From NCBI GenBank assembly GCA_934292805.1, contig CAKQXQ010000001.1, positions 1 through 64,000 on the forward strand: a DNA stretch of 64,000 nucleotides. The letters run 5' to 3'. The notes beneath the pieces are model-generated. The model was given only the letters and a program-made list of their open reading frames with translations. It did not search any database and had not been told where the DNA came from. This document shows, one piece after another, positions 59,458-64,000 of this stretch (positions are counted from its first letter, which is position 1; each line of letters begins with the position of its first letter). Source of the DNA: an uncultured Roseburia sp. Lineage in GTDB: Bacteria > Bacillota > Clostridia > Lachnospirales > Lachnospiraceae. Made by a program: the position numbers and the translations under genes.

Positions 59458-61042
59458 ACATAAAACCTCCTGCACTCATATCACAGGTAAATGAAACCAG
59501 CACAATAAAAATCATAAAATAAATAATTCCCCAGCGGATCACAATATTTCTGTTATCCAGCCACTGGATCGTATCCACACCACGTTCCTTCAGCACGCTA
59601 TGACAGAATACAAAAACAATCGCTACTGCTGCGACCGCAAATGTCATCAGTGAATATCCAGACAAAATATCTGCCATGACCGGCAGAAATGCTGCAGGTT
59701 TAAAGTGTGTCACTGTGCTCTTCATGCTTTCCAGACAGACACTGATATCGGCAATTCTGTCAAAATACCAGCCAATATTTACTACAATAAATGTACGGAC
59801 CACACGGAACACATAATACCACTTTGCTTCTGTATTAATATGCAATGCTTCTGTCATCTTCGCAAATACCGGTTCCAGGAAATCGCTTATGGCGATCACA
59901 ATTCCATTATATAAGCCCCACAGAATAAAATGCCATTCTGCACCATGCCACAATCCTACTACAAAAAATACCAAAATATTGGAAATAGCAGCCGGAAGCA
60001 CTCTTCCAATGTGTTTTCCCATCTTATTCTTCGCCCATTTTCCAAGATTCTGCATCGGCTTTGTCAGTGCAAATGGATAGAAAATATAATCTCTCATCCA
60101 TGCTCCCAGAGAAATATGCCATCTGCGCCAGAAGTCTGAAAGGGATGTCGCAAAATACGGCTGTCTGAAGTTAGGCATCATTGCAATGCCAAATAATTGG
60201 GAGATACCAAGTACCATATCGATACCACCCGAAAAATCTGCATATTGCTGTGCAGAATACAGCAGAATTCCGGTAACGATCACACTTCCCGGATAAACTG
60301 CCCCTGTACGATCCAAAATATCTGCGATCAGTCCAACTGTCAGATTGGCGATCGCATACTTCTTCACCATACCAAATAAGATCAGAAGCAAAGCTGCCTT
60401 CGCATTTGCGGAGTCCCATCTATGCTGTTTTTCAAATTCCGGTTCCATCTTGTCATAACGGTTAATCGGTCCTTGTATCAGCTGTGGAAAATATGCGACA
60501 AACAACAGATACTTTCCAAAATTCTTCTGTGCCGTACTCTTATCATGATAGACATCCAGCAGATATCCAACTGACTGGAATGTATAGAATGAGATTCCAA
60601 GAGGGAGCAGCAGACCAAGTGCCTGATTATATACACTCCATGATGTCGGATCCACACGAACCACAGACGCAACATTCTCCAATATTACCTTCCAGTATTT
60701 CAGATATGCCAGAATTCCAAAATTAATCAGAAGAACGATCAGAAGAACGATTTTCTTCTTCTTTTCAAATTTCTTTTTGTATAATTTACGTGTTTCCTTA
60801 TCAATTGTTTTATCTGCCTTTATCTTCCGAAACTCATCGGAATACTTTTCCATAAAAAGGCTTCCTGCCCATGTCGTAAGTCCTGTTGTTATAAGGAAAA
60901 TCATATTTACAGGGCCTGTCCACAAATAAAATACGATACTGCCGATCAGAAGACACTGCCACTGATACTTTTTCAGAAAAGTATAATATGCAATTAAAAG
61001 TATCCCAAGAAAAAGCAGAAACTGTATTGAATAAAAGTTCAT
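59444..61042 (-). CDS. MBOAT family O-acyltransferase (DltB/AlgI-like)
   Basis: 532 residues, about 11-12 membrane helices. The conserved MBOAT features are DFWRRWHISL (303-312) and GLWHGAEW (363-370) with the catalytic His366. It moves an activated acyl (here probably aminoacyl) group across the membrane onto an extracellular acceptor. It is the first gene of the Dlt-like module, overlapping the SGNH gene. As in DltB, the acyl group is expected to come from the carrier protein on the inside. Confidence 0.94.
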   Translation of the reverse strand: MNFYSIQFLLFLGILLIAYYTFLKKYQWQCLLIGSIVFYLWTGPVNMIFLITTGLTTWAGSLFMEKYSDEFRKIKADKTIDKETRKLYKKKFEKKKKIVLLIVLLINFGILAYLKYWKVILENVASVVRVDPTSWSVYNQALGLLLPLGISFYTFQSVGYLLDVYHDKSTAQKNFGKYLLFVAYFPQLIQGPINRYDKMEPEFEKQHRWDSANAKAALLLILFGMVKKYAIANLTVGLIADILDRTGAVYPGSVIVTGILLYSAQQYADFSGGIDMVLGISQLFGIAMMPNFRQPYFATSLSDFWRRWHISLGAWMRDYIFYPFALTKPMQNLGKWAKNKMGKHIGRVLPAAISNILVFFVVGLWHGAEWHFILWGLYNGIVIAISDFLEPVFAKMTEALHINTEAKWYYVFRVVRTFIVVNIGWYFDRIADISVCLESMKSTVTHFKPAAFLPVMADILSGYSLMTFAVAAVAIVFVFCHSVLKERGVDTIQWLDNRNIVIRWGIIYFMIFIVLVSFTCDMSAGGFMYANY

Positions 61043-61170
61043 TTTCTAATCTCCTCACACTAATTCTCCGATTATTTACTCTAACACATTTTTTCCGATC
61101 TGCCTATTAATTCTTTCTTAAGAAATGCATAAATTCTGCCGAAAATACTGGATAAACCAACTTTTTCGAC

Positions 61171-61215
61171 AAAAAGGCCACCGGCATGAGTATAACCCAT
61201 GCTGGTGACCTTTAA
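61171..61215 (-). terminator. Terminator after the DUF3048 gene
   Basis: Minus strand: AAGGTCACCAGCATG pairs with CATGCCGGTGGCCTT (one mismatch) and is followed by TTTTT. It separates the DUF3048 gene from the Dlt-like module. Confidence 0.85.
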
Positions 61216-61244
61216 ATCAAAGAAGTGTTCCTTCTTATCTCTCA

Positions 61245-62366
61245 TTATTCTACTACAAGTTCATCCCACTTATCATCCGGAACGAATGCAATATATGTCT
61301 TACCGATGTTGATCTCAAGTGGATTGCCTGCTGCATCATAATACTTGGTGTTGTCAGTCAGACCTCCTTTGGACCAGGTGATCGGTGTTGCTTTACCATC
61401 TGTAATATAATAGCCTTTGCCCTTGTTGTTCTCGATCTTATAGTACATATAACCGTTCGGATCGTAAACGCCATCTCCCCAGCTGTGCAGTTCGAATGGT
61501 GTACACTGTAAAATCACATTCTTAAAGCTCAACTGTGCATTGCCATTCTGTGGATCAGTGTGGGCTTTCTTATACTCAAAGTACTTATATACTTTCTCGG
61601 ACTCATCATAAGTCAGGTAGGAACCATTGTGTGGGAACGGAATGTCAACTGTCACTGCTGTTGTACCATCTGCTGCAGCCACATCCTCCTTAGTAAATTT
61701 AAAGTGGTTCTCTGTATAATACTGGTTATACTCCTTGCTCACACCCAAAGATGCGAACTTCTTATCCAGGTCGCCGGATAAAATATACTCTGTATACTCT
61801 CTTGACTTACCATTGTTCACACGCGAGAATCCGCCGTTAAAGTTATCAACACTTGGAAGTGAGATATAATCATCTATGTAGAATGGTCCACCATCATGGC
61901 AGAGCACTGCATTCCACTCAGCAGCAAGGATACAGTTCGTAGCTCTGGCACTTCGGATACTTCCGAACTGTTCCAGTGACTCCCAATCCTTCACCAATGC
62001 CATAAATCTTGTGATTCTTCCATTCTCTGTGCTGTTCATCATCTCATAAACAACATCTGCCTGTGTCAGTCCGTAATGTGGCAATGCGATCGACTCATTA
62101 TCTACCATTACTGCAATCGGTCTCTGATCTGCAAGTGAAGCATCGATCAGTTCACCTGTCAGTTCACTTCTGACCTTTCCTTCCGGGAGATCTTCTTCCT
62201 CTTCTCCGTCAACATCCACATCCCCTACTACGTTCTCATCAGAATCACCTGTTGCATCTGCAGCCGGAGTATCCGTATTCGTATTCGCCTCCTGCTTCTT
62301 TCCACATCCCGCAAATGCTACAGTTGCTGCAAGTAATAACCCCAATAAAACTGTTCTCTTCTTCAA
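61245..62366 (-). CDS. DUF3048 domain lipoprotein (YerB-like)
   Basis: 373 residues: lipoprotein signal with lipobox FAGC (Cys21), an acidic Asp/Glu/Thr linker (22-65), then a DUF3048 domain (RPIAVMVDNESIALPHYGL, VVYEMMNSTENGRITRFMALV, FGSIRSARATNCILA, CHDGGPFYIDDYI). The cell-surface function of this family is unknown; it is common in sporulating Firmicutes. It is transcribed as its own unit with a terminator after it. Confidence 0.9.
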   Translation of the reverse strand: MKKRTVLLGLLLAATVAFAGCGKKQEANTNTDTPAADATGDSDENVVGDVDVDGEEEEDLPEGKVRSELTGELIDASLADQRPIAVMVDNESIALPHYGLTQADVVYEMMNSTENGRITRFMALVKDWESLEQFGSIRSARATNCILAAEWNAVLCHDGGPFYIDDYISLPSVDNFNGGFSRVNNGKSREYTEYILSGDLDKKFASLGVSKEYNQYYTENHFKFTKEDVAAADGTTAVTVDIPFPHNGSYLTYDESEKVYKYFEYKKAHTDPQNGNAQLSFKNVILQCTPFELHSWGDGVYDPNGYMYYKIENNKGKGYYITDGKATPITWSKGGLTDNTKYYDAAGNPLEINIGKTYIAFVPDDKWDELVVE

Positions 62367-62464
62367 TGTAAATTACCTCTCGTTTTCGTAAATTCCATAT
62401 CCATCTACCAGATATAGTCGATTTACATATATTCTACCACACCATTTATGATAGTAAAAGTAGA

Positions 62465-62677
62465 TTAAGAATTAATTAAAGATTTCTTTTTAAACGGACA
62501 TACTTTCTCGCACCGGTAACAGCGGATGCAGCTTGTGCCATCCACTACGGGATACAAAAATCCCTCTTCATCCGGCTGCATCTCTATTGCATGCACCGGA
62601 CAGACTGCATAACAGGCACTGCATCCGCAGCACGTATCCTTCTTTTCGCACAAAACCGGCAATCTTTTTTCTTCCAT
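62465..62677 (-). CDS. Ferredoxin-like 2[4Fe-4S] protein
   Basis: 70 residues with two four-cysteine cluster motifs: CCGCSACYAVCP and CIRCYRCEKVCP. In polysaccharide loci such a domain is normally the N-terminal part of the FrhB-like protein. Here it is a separate gene placed 3 bases after the FrhB-like gene. It should pass electrons to or from that protein. Confidence 0.9.
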   Translation of the reverse strand: MEEKRLPVLCEKKDTCCGCSACYAVCPVHAIEMQPDEEGFLYPVVDGTSCIRCYRCEKVCPFKKKSLINS

Positions 62678-62680
62678 TTG

Positions 62681-63652
62681 CTACCTCCGTCCCCGCAATC
62701 TTTCCCACAGCTTCTTAGGAATCAATGCCTTTATATTCTTACGGATTGTTCTTTTTATCACAGATTTCAAAGGTTCCTTATAATGTCTTTTAACCAGTTC
62801 TGCAAAAGAAACACTGTTATACTCCTTCCAGACCTGCTCTCTGTTATCCGGCATAGCAAAAGGCTTTCTTAACGGTTCCTGCATATACTTCGTCAGATCA
62901 CATGCGACCACATCACAGTCTTTTATGCTCTGATCAAACCAGTTTTCTCCTTTTGGCGTATTCAAAAGAACAAGGGATACTCCCCTATTGTCATCAAACT
63001 CTGGATTTGCACTCTCAACGCCCCATGCATCGGCGATCGAAATATCCGACACACGGTTCAGGTTCTTATAAGGACAGACATAGCATGCTTCCCTCAAAAA
63101 AGTATGTTCATAAAACATCTTCATATACACCTGGCTGTCATGCTCTTTTCCGTTAATTGTGATCGTTTCCCAATGGTCAGACCAGCCAAAACGCTTTTTG
63201 TTGCGGAAATCCACCTTCTGGATCTTTCCTCTGTACTTTTGCTCCATATAGGCCTTGTAGTCGTTCCATACCCTTGGGCTTGGCACTCCATGGCATACGA
63301 TATCCATGCAGATCAGACGTCCCTCACAGCCTTTTGGGCATACCGCCTTCATTCCGTCAATCTGGCATGGCGTTCCTGTAAAAAGGACTGTTTTTCCACT
63401 CTTTAAATCCTCACAAGCACTTAAGTACGCATCTCCCATCGCACTCTGGACATACTTAGACCCCCGGAGTTCGTCTCGTTCTTCCTTTGTTGTGGCACGT
63501 TTGTGGACAGCATTAAAGTTTTCATCCAGTCCGGCTCCGTAAATAACGCCGCCCTGGTTTAAAACCTGGTCAGATATGGCGGCAAAAATACCACCTGAGC
63601 GGGATTTCATGCGGCTTTCCAGATCCTTTTGCTTCACTATATATGATTTCAA
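62681..63652 (-). CDS. FrhB-like (F420 hydrogenase beta-subunit family) flavoprotein
   Basis: 323 residues. SRSGGIFAAISDQVLNQGGV, FTGTPCQIDGMKAVC, CHGVPSPRVWNDY, YEHTFLREACYVCPYKNLNR, VSDISIADAWGVE are the usual sequence features of the FrhB C-terminal family, which binds FAD and, in glycan loci, is often associated with sugar modification. It overlaps the end of the decarboxylase gene at 63649 by 4 bases. The normal N-terminal ferredoxin domain is missing and encoded downstream. Confidence 0.9.
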   Translation of the reverse strand: MKSYIVKQKDLESRMKSRSGGIFAAISDQVLNQGGVIYGAGLDENFNAVHKRATTKEERDELRGSKYVQSAMGDAYLSACEDLKSGKTVLFTGTPCQIDGMKAVCPKGCEGRLICMDIVCHGVPSPRVWNDYKAYMEQKYRGKIQKVDFRNKKRFGWSDHWETITINGKEHDSQVYMKMFYEHTFLREACYVCPYKNLNRVSDISIADAWGVESANPEFDDNRGVSLVLLNTPKGENWFDQSIKDCDVVACDLTKYMQEPLRKPFAMPDNREQVWKEYNSVSFAELVKRHYKEPLKSVIKRTIRKNIKALIPKKLWERLRGRR

Positions 63653-64000
63653 TTTAATCTCTCCATGAATCTTTCTTTATTTTCAATGGCTGTTGTAGTC
63701 GGTCTGCCTAAGTCTTTGCGTGAACCCAATGCGCATTTCACCTCGATGAAACTAAGCTGATCCGCTGTCTTTGCTAACTTCAATTCTCTGTCAAGATCAT
63801 CAAAATTATCAACACACACTGCGTGAGGATATCCACAACCCTTTGCGATTGCAACAAGATCTATGCTTTCCGCTACCGTAGGCATTCCACCTACAGTTTC
63901 ATGTGCTGTATTATTCAAAACAACATGAACCATATTTTTCGGTTTTTGGCTTGCTAATACTGCCATAGATCCCATGTGCATCAGGCAGGCACCATCACCA
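63649..64000 (-). CDS. Phosphonopyruvate/sulfopyruvate decarboxylase-like protein (partial, C-terminal part)
   Basis: 117 residues visible; the N-terminal part lies beyond the window. GDGACLMHMGSMAVLA is the TPP/Mg-binding motif (GDG...), followed by VHVVLNNTAHETVGGMPT, as in phosphonopyruvate decarboxylase of 2-aminoethylphosphonate biosynthesis; sulfopyruvate decarboxylase beta chains are close relatives. It overlaps the FrhB-like gene by 4 bases, so the two are cotranscribed. If it is the phosphonate enzyme, the glycan may carry aminoethylphosphonate. Confidence 0.82.
   Translation of the reverse strand, partial: GDGACLMHMGSMAVLASQKPKNMVHVVLNNTAHETVGGMPTVAESIDLVAIAKGCGYPHAVCVDNFDDLDRELKLAKTADQLSFIEVKCALGSRKDLGRPTTTAIENKERFMERLN

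Noticed and set aside
1..64000. tRNA, rRNA, CRISPR arrays, prophage or integrase genes
   Set aside because: I looked for conserved tRNA T-loop motifs, regularly spaced direct repeats and phage-type genes and saw none. This was by eye; tRNAscan or a CRISPR finder would be decisive.

Overview
This window reads as chromosomal DNA of an anaerobic, spore-forming, moderately AT-rich Firmicute, most likely family Lachnospiraceae. The evidence is the SCIFF peptide with its radical SAM maturase and TIGR04086 neighbour, a gerA germinant-receptor operon, spoIIR and spoVAC, a fused SecDF, a T-box leader, the MEP-pathway gene ispE, and strong AAGGAG-type ribosome binding sites. The genus cannot be fixed from the sequence alone. 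Most genes lie on the minus strand.

Region 1 (1-23 kb) is mainly housekeeping. It holds an RND exporter with its TetR regulator and a visible operator, a first Rpn-type PD-(D/E)XK nuclease gene, an aminotransferase, rarA, a polysaccharide deacetylase, aspartate kinase and a HAD/CBS pair. It also holds an operon for tRNA-dependent asparagine/glutamine formation (aspS, NUDIX, gatC, gatA, gatB) behind a T-box leader, an ApbE / NusG-II / Gx-transporter trio, and asnA.

Region 2 (23-43.5 kb) holds the TIGR04086-scfA-scfB-secDF-DUF1294 block, an aldose epimerase homologue, asnS, a trigger-factor-like lipoprotein, and a 0.7 kb foldback element. Sporulation and germination genes follow (gerAA, a fused gerAB-gerAC, spoIIR), then ispE with a GntR regulator, an isolated spoVAC, a second near-identical Rpn gene and htrA. 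Asparagine can therefore be made free (AsnA) and charged directly (AsnRS), and a GatCAB/AspRS route also seems to be present.

Region 3 (43.7 kb to the end) is a cell-surface polysaccharide region on the minus strand. It includes a priming phosphoglycosyl transferase, an LCP ligase, four GT2 glycosyltransferases, a multi-spanning membrane protein and a zinc-ribbon protein. It also carries a Dlt-like module: MBOAT acyltransferase, SGNH partner, adenylation enzyme, fold-III PLP decarboxylase and carrier protein. An FrhB-like reductase with a separate ferredoxin and the end of a phosphonopyruvate-decarboxylase-like gene lie at the window edge. A BlaI/BlaR1-like pair interrupts this region. I infer that the Dlt-like module makes an activated, possibly decarboxylated, aminoacyl group and transfers it to an exported glycan; this is the best candidate for a little-described system here.

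Several non-coding repeat families are scattered through the window. One is a palindromic MITE-like family (core AGGTGTCAAAAGGTCTG) with six copies, two or three of them flanked by short direct repeats. Another is a structured ~125 bp element found only in front of aspS and asnS. The third is the large foldback element. Two ~1 kb direct repeats carry the Rpn genes. I saw no tRNA, rRNA or CRISPR array.
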